Below, piece by piece: positions 36,441 through 45,626 of a stretch of DNA of 64,000 nt. Every line of letters begins with the position of its first letter. Positions within the stretch are counted from its first letter, which is position 1. This DNA is from Kribbella monticola (GTDB lineage: Bacteria; Actinomycetota; Actinomycetes; Propionibacteriales; Kribbellaceae), in NCBI RefSeq assembly GCF_003261635.1, contig NZ_QFXK01000004.1, forward strand, positions 161,180-225,179, written 5' to 3'. The notes below the pieces were generated by a model that ran no database searches, was not told the DNA's origin, and saw only the letters and a program-made list of their open reading frames with translations. The position numbers and the translations under genes are program-made.

Positions 36441-37387
36441 CGTTGACCTACCCGGAGCCGCGGGTCGAGGGCGACGTACAGGACGTCGACGAGGAAGTTG
36501 ACCACGAGGACGGCGACGACGAGCAGCATCACGACGTCCTGGACCAGAAGGAGATCGCGGTTCGAGACTCCGTCGAGCAACAGACTGCCGAGGCCGGGGA
36601 TCACGAACACCCGCTCGACCACGACCGCCCCGATCAGCAACGTCGCGAGTTGCAGACCGAGAACCGTTACCACCGGTACGGCCGCGTTCCGCAGACCGTG
36701 CCGCCAGAGCGCGGGAAACGGCCTGAGTCCCTTGGCACGCGCGGTCCGCAGGTAGTCCTCACGGAGTACGTCGAGAACGGCGCTCCGGACGTAGCGCGTG
36801 AGCACCGCGCCCTGCACCAACCCGAGCGACAACGCGGGCAAGATCAACTGGCGAAGGAACATCCCCGGATCCGAAGCCGGCGGCGTCCAGCCGTTCGCCG
36901 GGAGCCAGCCGAGCTTCACCGCGAACAGCATGATCAGCAGGATCCCGGCGAGAAATGCCGGTACCGCGACGCCGAGCTGAGAGATCGCAGAGAGCGCTAA
37001 CCCGGAGATCTTGCGGTGCCGCGCGGCCATCACCGTACCGGCCGGAACCGCGACCACCAGGGCGACGATCATCCCGACCACCACGAGCCACAACGTCACC
37101 TGCAGCCGGTCGAAGATTTGGGGGCCGATGGCAACCTTCGACACGTACGACGTACCGAAGTCCGCGTGCAGCAGGCCGCCGAGCCAATCGAAGTACTGCG
37201 TGGCCAGCGACCGGTCGAGACCGAACTGCTCCCGCAACTGGGCGACGGCCTCGTCGGACGCGTTGACTCCGAGCGCAACGCGCGCCGGATCACCCGGGAG
37301 CACCGCCATGAACCCGAAGACCAGGACCGAGCTCACCGCAAGGCTGACCAGCAGCACTGCGGTGCGCTCGACCAGGCGGAGGACCAT
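36437..37387 (-). CDS. ABC transporter permease, DppB/OppB type
   Basis: 316 residues, six membrane spans, with the N-terminal FMAVLPGDPARVALG motif and EAA loop YLRTARAKGLRPFPALWRHGL of DppB. It contains a TTA leucine codon in SGLALS, rare in this kind of genome and in streptomycetes a target of the bldA tRNA. One base separates it from the binding-protein stop. Confidence 0.92.
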   Translation of the reverse strand: MVLRLVERTAVLLVSLAVSSVLVFGFMAVLPGDPARVALGVNASDEAVAQLREQFGLDRSLATQYFDWLGGLLHADFGTSYVSKVAIGPQIFDRLQVTLWLVVVGMIVALVVAVPAGTVMAARHRKISGLALSAISQLGVAVPAFLAGILLIMLFAVKLGWLPANGWTPPASDPGMFLRQLILPALSLGLVQGAVLTRYVRSAVLDVLREDYLRTARAKGLRPFPALWRHGLRNAAVPVVTVLGLQLATLLIGAVVVERVFVIPGLGSLLLDGVSNRDLLLVQDVVMLLVVAVLVVNFLVDVLYVALDPRLRVGQR

Positions 37388-37388
37388 C

Positions 37389-38900
37389 TCAGGAACGCGC
37401 CAGCTTGGACAGGTCGAACGACTCGGTGATCGCGTTCGCCGGCAGACCGGTGATGTTCTTGTCCGCGACCACCAGGTTCGGCAGCAGGAAGAGCCAGTCG
37501 GCGGCCGCCTCTTCGGAGATCCGGCGCGCGGCCTTCTTCATGTCCGTGACCTGCGTCGCCTCGTCACCCGCGTCCGCCGCGGCGAGGTCCTGCTGCAGCG
37601 TCGGGTCGTCGTACCGGGTGTAGTACTTCGGGCTGAACACCGCACCGAGGTCTCGCGGCTCGACGTGCGCGATGATCGACATGTCGTAGTCCGCGTTCTT
37701 GAACACGGTCGTGAGCCACGCGGCCGGGAACTCGAGCTGGTCGATCTGCACCTTGAGCCCCACCTGCTCCAGCTGGCTCTTCACCACCTGCCCGCAGGAA
37801 GTTGCATAGGGCAACGTCGGCAGCCGGAGCCGCAGCGTCTTGCCGGTCGCGCCGGCGGCCGCGAGCAGCGACTTCGCCTTGTCCTTCGAGTACGGCGCGA
37901 CCTGAGTGAGGTCCTCGTACCACGGGTCGGTCGGCGGCACCATGCTGCCGATCAGCTTGCCGCGACCGGCGAAACACGTGTCCAGCAAGGCTTTGTGGTC
38001 GATCGCCGACCGGATCGCCTGCCGCACCCGGACGTCCTTGAAGACCGGGCGCGAGTTGTTGAACGACAGGACGACCTCGCCGTTCGTCGTCCCCTCGATC
38101 ACCTGGTACTTCGTGTTGCTCGTGAACTGGCTGAGTGCCTCCGGCGCCTGCACGGTTCCGATCACGTTGATCGTGCCGGTGAGCAACGCGTTGTTCAGCG
38201 CGGTCGGATCCTTGAAGTACTTCAAGGTGACCTGGTTGAAGAACGGCTTGGTCCCCCAGTACGCATCGTTGCGCTGCAACACGATCGAGTCGCCGCGCTT
38301 CCACGAACCGAACTTGTACGGGCCGGTGCCGACCGGATCGGTCGCGAGCTTGTCGACGCCGGTCTGGGAGAACATCGCTCCGATCCGGGTGGTCATCCGG
38401 AACAGCCAGTCGTTGCTCGGCTTGCTCAACGTCACTTGAAGCTGTTTCGGCGACACTGCCTTGGCGTCCTGGACGACGTCCATCGCCGCCTTGAGCGAGG
38501 TCGTCCAGGCCGTCTTGACCCGGTTGATGCTGAACACCGCGTCGGCCGCAGTGAACGCAGCCCCGTTCGTGAACTTCGCGTTGTCGACGAGCTCGAACGT
38601 ATAGGTCTTGCGATCAGCCGACACCGTCCACGACTTCGCGAGGTCCGGCACGATCTTGCCCGACTCGTCCTGCTTGACGAGTCCCTCGTACACGTTGGTG
38701 AGCAGCGCCTGCGGGATCGCGGCGCCGTCGGTGGTGGTGAAGTCGAGGCTGGCCGGCTCGGCGACGAGCCCGATCGCCAGCGACTGGTTCGCGCCGGTGC
38801 TGGGCCCCGACGAGGTGCCCGAACCGGCCGAGCACGCCGCGACGAGCAGCAGTGCGGCTGATCCGGCGAGCGCGACCGCCCGGGTGAGGTACGTGTTCAC
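37389..38900 (-). CDS. Family 5 substrate-binding lipoprotein of peptide/nickel-type ABC transporter
   Basis: 503 residues from GTG, with GGAGG 8 bases upstream. Lipobox VAAC near residue 23, then a Ser/Gly linker and an SBP_bac_5 fold. First gene of the eight-gene operon and closest to the GntR operator. The ligand may be a peptide, an amide or an opine-like compound, given the downstream amidase and dehydrogenases; this is inference. Confidence 0.92.
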   Translation of the reverse strand: MNTYLTRAVALAGSAALLLVAACSAGSGTSSGPSTGANQSLAIGLVAEPASLDFTTTDGAAIPQALLTNVYEGLVKQDESGKIVPDLAKSWTVSADRKTYTFELVDNAKFTNGAAFTAADAVFSINRVKTAWTTSLKAAMDVVQDAKAVSPKQLQVTLSKPSNDWLFRMTTRIGAMFSQTGVDKLATDPVGTGPYKFGSWKRGDSIVLQRNDAYWGTKPFFNQVTLKYFKDPTALNNALLTGTINVIGTVQAPEALSQFTSNTKYQVIEGTTNGEVVLSFNNSRPVFKDVRVRQAIRSAIDHKALLDTCFAGRGKLIGSMVPPTDPWYEDLTQVAPYSKDKAKSLLAAAGATGKTLRLRLPTLPYATSCGQVVKSQLEQVGLKVQIDQLEFPAAWLTTVFKNADYDMSIIAHVEPRDLGAVFSPKYYTRYDDPTLQQDLAAADAGDEATQVTDMKKAARRISEEAAADWLFLLPNLVVADKNITGLPANAITESFDLSKLARS

Positions 38901-39014
38901 GCGAAGTCCTCCAGTGCGCCGTCTGTTCCGTCCGCCCGATCATGCCTTGCCCACCCGGCCCATCGCCCGGCGCCTCGCCCTAGTCGACTGGGCGAGCCGG
39001 ACGACGTACGCCGT

Positions 39015-39029
39015 ACTGGTCGGACCAGT
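39015..39029. promoter_or_regulatory. GntR/FadR-type operator in divergent promoter
   Basis: Perfect palindrome ACTGGTC-G-GACCAGT, matching the TGGTC-N-GACCA form used by FadR-subfamily regulators. It lies in the 204-base gap between the transporter operon and the gntR gene. On the minus strand it sits just downstream of a plausible promoter (GAGTTG, 17 bases, TATTAC), where binding would block transcription. Confidence 0.7.
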
Positions 39030-39104
39030 GGACCAGGTTGTAATAGAGCACTAGGTTTGTCCCAACTCAGACAGCTGTCAAGCGATCGATCGAGGTGATG
39101 CCGG

Positions 39105-39863
39105 ATGGCGAAGGCGCAGTTCCAGCCGGTGCAACCCGTGCGCGCGTACGAGCGGATCGTCGAGCAGATCGAGGAGGCGCTCGCGCGTGGCGAGCTCTCC
39201 CCCGGCCAGCGGTTGCCGAGTGAGCGTGAACTCGTTGCCCAGTTCGCGGTCAGCCGGTCGACCGTGCGGGAGGCGCTTCGGGTGCTTGCGAGCAACGGGG
39301 TCGTGCGGTCGCGGCCCGGTGATCCGAACGGGCCGGAGATCCTGCCGTACTCGTTGGGGGCGTTGCGGAAGCAGATGACCCGGCTGGCGCGGGTCGACGA
39401 GTTGAGTCTTGGGGAGCTGATCGGGTTCCGGATGATCATGGACGGAGCGGCGATCCAGCTTGCGTCGCGGTTGCGGACCGACGAGCAGCTCGCCGAGATG
39501 GAGGAGACGCTGGTCGCGATGCGGGCCGCGATCGACGTCGACTTCGAGGCGTTCAGCGAGGCGGATGTGGCGTTCCACGAGGCGGTCGCGCGGGTCAGCC
39601 GGAATTCGCTGATCCAGATGTGCAACGAGGTCGTCCGCGGCGTCGTACTCGGGCTGATCGCCGACAAGATCGCCCACGCCGCGAACAGCCGGGCGCTGAT
39701 GCTCGAATCACTCCAGCACCACACCGAGGTGGTCGAGGCAATCCGAGCCGGCGACGGCCACGCCGCCGCCCGAATCGCCCGCCAGAACCTCTACGACTAC
39801 TACGCCACCTACGTCCCCACCCCCGAACGCCCCCACCTACGAGCCCTCATCGACGACGCCTGA
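39105..39863 (+). CDS. GntR-family regulator, FadR/FCD subfamily
   Basis: 252 residues. Winged helix at about 15-75 (SPGQRLPSERELVAQFAVSRSTVREALRVL) and a helical FCD ligand domain with metal-binding Asp/His positions (DVAFHEAV, HTEVVEAI). GAGGTG precedes the ATG. Divergent from the catabolic operon with a perfect palindrome between, so it is the likely repressor, released by a carboxylate-type intermediate. Confidence 0.92.
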   Translation: MAKAQFQPVQPVRAYERIVEQIEEALARGELSPGQRLPSERELVAQFAVSRSTVREALRVLASNGVVRSRPGDPNGPEILPYSLGALRKQMTRLARVDELSLGELIGFRMIMDGAAIQLASRLRTDEQLAEMEETLVAMRAAIDVDFEAFSEADVAFHEAVARVSRNSLIQMCNEVVRGVVLGLIADKIAHAANSRALMLESLQHHTEVVEAIRAGDGHAAARIARQNLYDYYATYVPTPERPHLRALIDDA

Positions 39864-40029
39864 TCCATACCCGTACTGCGTCCGCCCACAGCCGGCGGCG
39901 TGCATCTTCCACCCCCGGGCCGACCGCGGACTGCTAGGGCGAGAACGGGTCGCGGCTGAGCGCCCGGCAGGGGGCAGGTAGCGGCTCGCGCTCGGCGAGG
40001 GCGGGCGGCGGCGGGTCGGCGTACGAGGG

Positions 40030-40527
40030 TCAGGTGTCGTGTTCGACGACTCGGACTCTTGGGACGTCGAGGGTCTTTTTGGCCTTGGTTGTCCAGTCGG
40101 AGCAGAGGAAGCGCGCGGCTGTTTCGGGCCAGGCGACTACGACGACCTCTTGGCTGTTCGTGCTGGTGACCAGGGTTTTCAGGGCTAGGAGGACGTCGCC
40201 GTGGGTGATGGAGACGTTCACCCGGCAGTCGTTGAGCCCGCGGAGTCTTCGCGCACTGTGCTCGATCACCGAGGCCAGGTCGAAGTCGGGGTCTGCGAGG
40301 GCCGTCGCGGTCGTCGTACGAGCCGGGCTCGCCGCGGCCAGCCCCGCGATGTCCGCGAAACTCGACCCCAGCAGAGCCATCGGACCGCCGATTCCCTCGG
40401 TCGGATGACTCGAGATCAACAGGTGGTAGTCCACCACTTCGTCGCGCCTTGCATGCAGGGCGGCCACGCGGCGTGCGTCGCCCTCACTCATCTCCCGCTC
40501 GATGAGCACCACCACGTCATACGTCAT
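40030..40527 (-). CDS. Hypothetical cytoplasmic alpha/beta protein
   Basis: 165 residues from ATG with GGGAG upstream. It begins with a hydrophobic strand (YDVVVLIEREM) and contains EEVVVVAWPETAARFL near the end, a strand-helix pattern loosely like universal-stress or Rossmann-like folds. I do not recognise the family. It stands alone between the GntR and RING regions. Confidence 0.65.
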   Translation of the reverse strand: MTYDVVVLIEREMSEGDARRVAALHARRDEVVDYHLLISSHPTEGIGGPMALLGSSFADIAGLAAASPARTTTATALADPDFDLASVIEHSARRLRGLNDCRVNVSITHGDVLLALKTLVTSTNSQEVVVVAWPETAARFLCSDWTTKAKKTLDVPRVRVVEHDT

Positions 40528-40698
40528 CGTGGCTCCCTTCGCGTCACTTCCTTTGTACTCCGCCCCTCCCCCGAACACCCGCCAAAACCGCCGCTCCGTA
40601 ACCCGAATGTCAAACTCCCCGCCCGCCACACTCAGCTGGCCCACAGAAACGCCGCGCCCACACACGATCAGTGGAAGGCGCCGAACTGGAGGGACGAG

Positions 40699-41196
40699 TC
40701 AGCGCCGGGACGCCAGCTGCGTGCTGAGCCAACCGGCGAGCATCGCTTGAGAGACCGGATAGGTGTCCTCGAGCACGATTGTCGACAGCGGCTGCGAGCG
40801 GTCCGGCGCGATCGGCTGCCGTGCGGTCGAGTGGATGACGAGGTCGTCGTCCTCGTCGCGGTCGATCCGGTCGATCTCGTGCCAGCGCAGTCGGCGGTCG
40901 CGCAGTTCGATGCCCTCATTGTCGACGAGGAGGTTGTCCCTGCCTCGGAGAAGGTTCTTGACGGACTGGACCAGCAGTGGGAGAGCTGCCGCTGCTGCCA
41001 CCACTTCGGCGTAGTCCATGAAACCCCACGCATCATGCCCACGAAACTGGCTGACAGTGCGGCTTCCACTGGTGACGAGCAGCAAGGTGGCGGCACCCAT
41101 CGGCAGCAGAGTCGCGCTTCGTTTCGGGCGGAGGACGACTCGGCCCGAACGGCGTAGTTCGGTGCTCCAACTGCTCAGCACTGGATCCTGGCTCAT
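40699..41196 (-). CDS. Small membrane protein with PH-like domain, partner of RING protein
   Basis: 165 residues. Two hydrophobic spans (about 30-45 and 62-80) are followed by an acidic strand-rich segment (ELRDRRLRWHEIDRIDRDEDDDLVIHST) resembling the PH-like module of actinobacterial membrane proteins. Its start overlaps the stop of the large RING gene by 4 bases, so the two are made together. Function unknown. Confidence 0.68.
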   Translation of the reverse strand: MSQDPVLSSWSTELRRSGRVVLRPKRSATLLPMGAATLLLVTSGSRTVSQFRGHDAWGFMDYAEVVAAAAALPLLVQSVKNLLRGRDNLLVDNEGIELRDRRLRWHEIDRIDRDEDDDLVIHSTARQPIAPDRSQPLSTIVLEDTYPVSQAMLAGWLSTQLASRR

Positions 41197-43850
41197 GGTT
41201 CTCGTTGGTTGTGGGGGGTGGTTAGGGCTGGGTGGGCTCGGGGGTCGGGGGTGAGGGTGGTTAGGAGGTGGGGGGCGTCGGTGAGGTGGACGCTGCCGGG
41301 GTCGAGGAGGTGGGGGTGGAGGGCGTAGACCTCGGCGCCGGACTTGGGGTCGATGTCGCCGGTGATGACGGCGACGAAGTCGGCGCGGGTGGCGGCGTCG
41401 AGGTCCCAGTAGCGGGTTGGTTCGAGGCGGGCGGTGAGGCGGCGGGCGAAGGTGGCGAGGTCTTCCGACTCGCCCCGCAGGTAGCCGACGACCGAACCGT
41501 CGGCGCAGCGGACCACGACTTCCGTACTGCGTGCAGCGGCGTGCCAGCAGCACACCTCCCACAGGCTGACGCGATCGCCGGCACCGTGAACCTCCTCCAG
41601 CGTCGCCGCCATCAACGCGACCTGCCCCGCGTTGCGCACCAGGCTGTTGCCGTACCCGGCGGCGCTCAGATTCACGTCGTACCACCGGAGCTGCCGCTGA
41701 CGGAGATCAATCCCGAACGGCAGCAGAGTCCTCGCCGGCCCTGCCAAGTCATACCGCTCCTCGACCGCAGCCGGGTCGAACAGTTCCACCGGATCGCGCA
41801 GCAACCCGACGAACCCACGCTCCAGCGCATTGAACGGCACGCCGTTGAAGCTGAAAACCACGGGCAGCACATACCGCGCGCCAACGCGACGCAGTGCGAT
41901 CAGATCAAGATCCACGTACTCCGTGGCGCCGCGCGGGCCGGGTGCCGCGGTCAGGTTGCCGGAGTGCACCATCGCGTCCTGGTCGAACCGCAGCCGGGTC
42001 GGATCGCACAATCCCACGAACGCCCACTGGTCGTCGAACACGGCAACGGCAAGATCGAGATCGACCCGCTGCCCCGCCGGCTCGACCCAATGCAGGAACA
42101 GCCTGAGCAACTCGCCGTCCGGGATCGGCTGCACACTCCCCCGCGTCATCCGGCGCAGCGTCGAGGACGAACTCCGCTCCGAACCAGGCGCCACCAACTG
42201 CGCCAACTCCTCGTCCAGGAAAGCCCGCCGGATACTCGGCAAACCAGTTGCCCTACGCAACATTTCTCCGACGAGTACGCCGGCCAGCGCGGCGGCCAGG
42301 TCGGCAGGGAGTGGTTCGCGTTCGTCGACGGCGGTCCAGAGGCGCGTCGTGCCGCCGCGAGGGAAGAACAGACGTAGGTCGCCCGGCGGCGTACGGACTT
42401 GGCCGAGCGCGGTTGTCAGTACTACTGGCGATACGTCCGAGACGGCAGTAGTCAGCGCGTCGACCAACGTGCCGTGCGCATCGGCCGGCAAAGCGCGAGC
42501 GAGGTGGACGAGTCGGCGTACCAACTCTCCTGGGCGGTCTCGCAACAGGTTCAAGGCATGATCTGGGCGACCGTCGGCGAAGGCGCCTTCGAGCCGGCTG
42601 GCGAAGGTCTTCCACACAAAGCGTCCGTCTTCCACCCGCACCTGCGGATGCCGCACCGCCTCACCGAACACGGCCCGCCCCGCAGCACTCCCCGAATCCA
42701 GCCACCGCCCGCGCGACGACGGCGCCAGTGGGGTCCTGCGGAGGATGGCGAAGGCGAGGGCTGCGGCGGGGTAGGCGGTGGCGTGTTCGAAGGGGTGGAG
42801 GTTTTCGGCGATGCGCTTCCACGCGCGGGGGTGGCGGTACAGGTCTTCGACGAGGTTCTCGAAAGGGACGCGGTTCAGGCGCGCGAGGATGGTGCGCCGG
42901 GTGACGCGCGGAGCCGACAGACGGCGTACCGGAGGGGTGCGCAGGCTCGGGTCGCCGTCCATCAGGACGTAGAGCAGGCGCAGTACGTCGGTGGCTGTCT
43001 CGGCCAGTACATCGAGAAGCTCAGGGTGCTCGGTGACCAACGCGGCCAACGCGACCGCCCGCGTCTCGCGAACAGGGATGTCCTCAGGTAACCACGCCGG
43101 GTCGACCAGCAGTGCTCCAAGGTCCGCGCGATCCACGACGGACAACGGAGCCCGCCGAGAGAGCAACTCGACCGCTGTACTCCGGGCAGCCTCAGCAGGC
43201 GCCAACGTCAGCAACTGCAGCCGTACGCCGGACGGCCGCTCACTGTCGCCCGACAAGCCGACCCTGCCGGCACCCAGCTCCGAGCCGGTCGGCTCCCCCG
43301 AGGAACCGTCATCCCGAGACGGTTGGAGGAAAGGGTCGTGAGGATCCAGCGGACGCAGGCAGATCGGACAGGCGCTGAAATCGCTGCCGTCCCAGCACGA
43401 ACTGCAGACGAGGTGGGCGCACGGCGATACCGAATGGACCGTTCGCAGCTCACCGCACAGAACGCAGGGTTGGTGCGGCTCTTGCAGCAGCCGGGCAAAG
43501 ACGCGGTTGATGTAGAAGGTCTCCGTGTTGCCCGGCACGCTCTCCGGGAAGCCGCGGAACAGCGGCACCAGGTCGGCGTTCTTTCCTGACTCGGTGTCGA
43601 GCAACTCCAGCAGCGCCCGGCCGAAGCCGGTCAAGGCGAGTGGGCTGAGACCTGCGCAGTACCGGTGGAGAGTGGCCGACAGGACGAAGCCGCGTTGGAT
43701 CAGGTCGGCCTGGAGCGCGACCAGTCCGGCCTGGGTCGTCAATGGATGCCGCAGCCACTGCCAGGCGGATCGGCGTACGGGTGGGGTGAGGCGGGCGGCG
43801 TCGACCAGTCGTTTGCGGCGTAGCAGCACCGCGGCGAGCGCGTCTGGCAT
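41193..43850 (-). CDS. RING-finger protein with TerD-like domain (MXAN_6230/SCO0854-type)
   Basis: 885 residues from ATG with GGGGGAGG upstream. A full C3HC4 RING is visible: Cys129, Cys132, Cys144, His146, Cys149, Cys152, Cys161, Cys164. A helical middle part (about 230-600) follows, then a TerD-like segment (about 610-770) with VDLDLAVAVFDDQW and EYVDLDLIAL. RING domains are rare in bacteria; this matches a known uncharacterised family. A role in stress or conflict is inferred from the Ter association; ubiquitin-ligase activity is unproven and no ubiquitin-like gene is in view. Confidence 0.8.
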   Translation of the reverse strand: MPDALAAVLLRRKRLVDAARLTPPVRRSAWQWLRHPLTTQAGLVALQADLIQRGFVLSATLHRYCAGLSPLALTGFGRALLELLDTESGKNADLVPLFRGFPESVPGNTETFYINRVFARLLQEPHQPCVLCGELRTVHSVSPCAHLVCSSCWDGSDFSACPICLRPLDPHDPFLQPSRDDGSSGEPTGSELGAGRVGLSGDSERPSGVRLQLLTLAPAEAARSTAVELLSRRAPLSVVDRADLGALLVDPAWLPEDIPVRETRAVALAALVTEHPELLDVLAETATDVLRLLYVLMDGDPSLRTPPVRRLSAPRVTRRTILARLNRVPFENLVEDLYRHPRAWKRIAENLHPFEHATAYPAAALAFAILRRTPLAPSSRGRWLDSGSAAGRAVFGEAVRHPQVRVEDGRFVWKTFASRLEGAFADGRPDHALNLLRDRPGELVRRLVHLARALPADAHGTLVDALTTAVSDVSPVVLTTALGQVRTPPGDLRLFFPRGGTTRLWTAVDEREPLPADLAAALAGVLVGEMLRRATGLPSIRRAFLDEELAQLVAPGSERSSSSTLRRMTRGSVQPIPDGELLRLFLHWVEPAGQRVDLDLAVAVFDDQWAFVGLCDPTRLRFDQDAMVHSGNLTAAPGPRGATEYVDLDLIALRRVGARYVLPVVFSFNGVPFNALERGFVGLLRDPVELFDPAAVEERYDLAGPARTLLPFGIDLRQRQLRWYDVNLSAAGYGNSLVRNAGQVALMAATLEEVHGAGDRVSLWEVCCWHAAARSTEVVVRCADGSVVGYLRGESEDLATFARRLTARLEPTRYWDLDAATRADFVAVITGDIDPKSGAEVYALHPHLLDPGSVHLTDAPHLLTTLTPDPRAHPALTTPHNQREP

Positions 43851-44303
43851 CGAATCCTCCCCCGGTCGGACTGAGCTGCCAGGGGCGGAGAGCGGACGCG
43901 CTACATGCCTGGTGAAGGAGAAGGAAGCACGTCCAGGAGCCGCCCCTGGCAAAGAGAACGCTATCGGCCGCCACCGACAGTTTCCGATCGCGACTGTCGC
44001 GGCGAGATCCAGGGCCTGCAGAAGTCGGCCCGGAAACAGAGAGGTCCGGTACCAGGGTCGGGGCCGCCCCGCCCAGACCCCGATACCAGACACCTCAAGA
44101 GTAGAGGGGGTGGACAAGTCTTCAAGCACCGGGTCCCCCGAATGGCACTGATGCGCCGAGAGCAAACCTTTGAAAGGTCAGACCAGTCAACGGACTGGAG
44201 CAGACCAGTCACGCAGAGGTGTGAGCAATGTCGCGCCGCAGGGAAACCCTCGCCGTCACCCGCAGCAGGTGTAAGCGCACGGATTGTGGCTAAGGTCCTC
44301 TCC
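43851..44303. other. Long divergent promoter region between RING and MFS genes
   Basis: 453 bases with no convincing gene. It holds an 11-bp inverted repeat GCCAGGGGCGG (43878-43888) and CCGCCCCTGGC (43940-43950) 51 bases apart in the leader of the RING gene, and two direct copies of CAGACCAGTCA (44179-44189, 44201-44211) 22 bases apart, two helical turns, in front of the MFS gene. The direct copies look like an operator pair. Confidence 0.5.
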
Positions 44304-45530
44304 ATGGTCGGTGGGGTGATCGAGCGTGCGCGCTGGCGGGACGTGTTCGGGCATGCGGAGTTCCGGGCGCTGTTTCTTGCCGGCGTGCTGTCGACGGCAG
44401 GTGATCAGCTGGCTCGTGTAGCCCTGTCGGTACTGGTGTTCGAGCGCACGGACTCGGCCGGACTCACCGCACTCACCTATGCCTTGACCTATGTCCCGGA
44501 CCTGCTGTTCGGACCACTGCTGGCCGGGTTCGCCGACCGGTATCCGCGCCGCCGCGTGATGATCGTCACCGACCTTGCGCGCGCAGTACTGGTGGCCGCG
44601 ATGGCTATCCACGCTCTACCTCTGATCGTGGTCATCGCTCTCCTACTCGGGCTGCAGGCGTTCGGCTCGCCGTTCTACGCCGCGAGGGCCGCAACGCTGC
44701 CAGTGGTACTAACTGGCGACCACTACGTTCTGGGCAAAGCCGCGAACGACATGGTTGTGCAGTTCAGCCAAGTGCTGGGGTTCGGCAGCGGTGGCGTCGT
44801 AGTGGTCGCAGTGGGCACATCGGGCGGCCTCTTGGCCGACTCCGCGACCTTCCTGCTCTCCGCTCTCCTGATAACCGTCGGCGTCCACGCACGACCCGCG
44901 CCGGCGCACCAAGACGACGGCCCCAAACCCAACTACTTCAAAGAACTGGCAGCAGGCACTTCCCTTGTACTACGTACGCCGCGCCTGCGCTCGCTGGTCG
45001 CCCTGGCCACCATCGCGGGGTTCTACGTCACTGTAGAAGGCCTAGCCGTCCCCTACGCGAACGAGATCGGCGACGGGGCAAAGGGAGCGGGTCTCCTCCT
45101 TGCGGCCAGCCCTGCCGGGGCCGTCCTCGGCATGTGGCTGATCACACTGTGGCCACCAGAGCGACGGATGCGCCTACTGGGTCCACTAGCGGTCGCAGCG
45201 TGCGTCCCGCTGGTGTTCTGCGCCCTGCGCCCAGGACTGATCCCGACGCTGGCGCTGTGGGCGCTGTCGGGCTTGGCCTCGGCCTATCACCTGCCGACCA
45301 GCGCAGCGTTCGTGCAGGCCGTGCCGGACAACCGGCGCGGCCAGGCCTTCGGCGTCGCCAGCACGGCGCTCAAGAGCAGCCAGGGCATCGGCATCCTGGT
45401 CGCCGGAGCGATCGCGGAGCAGTCCAGGCCGTCCCTTGCTCTTGCCGTCGTCGGCGCGGCCGGCGTCGTGGCGGCCCTGGCGGCGGGCGCTGCCTGGACA
45501 CGCGCCCGCCGGACCGGGACCGAGCCGTGA
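44304..45530 (+). CDS. MFS transporter
   Basis: 408 residues, 12 membrane spans. The loop 2-3 motif reads GFADRYPRRRVMI, the standard MFS signature, and the overall pattern fits the DHA3/enterobactin-exporter-like group. The ATG has GGTCCTCTCC before it, a weak ribosome site. Converges with the NEWF peptide gene; whether it exports that peptide is only a guess. Confidence 0.9.
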   Translation: MVGGVIERARWRDVFGHAEFRALFLAGVLSTAGDQLARVALSVLVFERTDSAGLTALTYALTYVPDLLFGPLLAGFADRYPRRRVMIVTDLARAVLVAAMAIHALPLIVVIALLLGLQAFGSPFYAARAATLPVVLTGDHYVLGKAANDMVVQFSQVLGFGSGGVVVVAVGTSGGLLADSATFLLSALLITVGVHARPAPAHQDDGPKPNYFKELAAGTSLVLRTPRLRSLVALATIAGFYVTVEGLAVPYANEIGDGAKGAGLLLAASPAGAVLGMWLITLWPPERRMRLLGPLAVAACVPLVFCALRPGLIPTLALWALSGLASAYHLPTSAAFVQAVPDNRRGQAFGVASTALKSSQGIGILVAGAIAEQSRPSLALAVVGAAGVVAALAAGAAWTRARRTGTEP

Positions 45531-45559
45531 ATTAGGCTTCGGAATTGACTACCGGGAGT

Positions 45560-45576
45560 GGCCGGAAAAGCCGGCC
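45560..45576. terminator. Bidirectional hairpin
   Basis: GGCCGG-AAAAG-CCGGCC, perfect 6-bp stem, in the 96-base gap between the converging MFS and NEWF-peptide genes. Confidence 0.5.
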
Positions 45577-45626
45577 GGACGGCTTCGTAAAATGTGGGTA
45601 AAGAAATTGCGCTATTCAGCGGGGGG

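Noticed and set aside
39864..40029. Small gene between gntR and the unknown minus-strand gene
   Set aside because: 166 bases with no start, ribosome site or structure I could support.
41193..43850. Ubiquitin-ligase pathway
   Set aside because: Only the RING finger is present; no E1, E2 or ubiquitin-like gene is in the window, so activity is not claimed.
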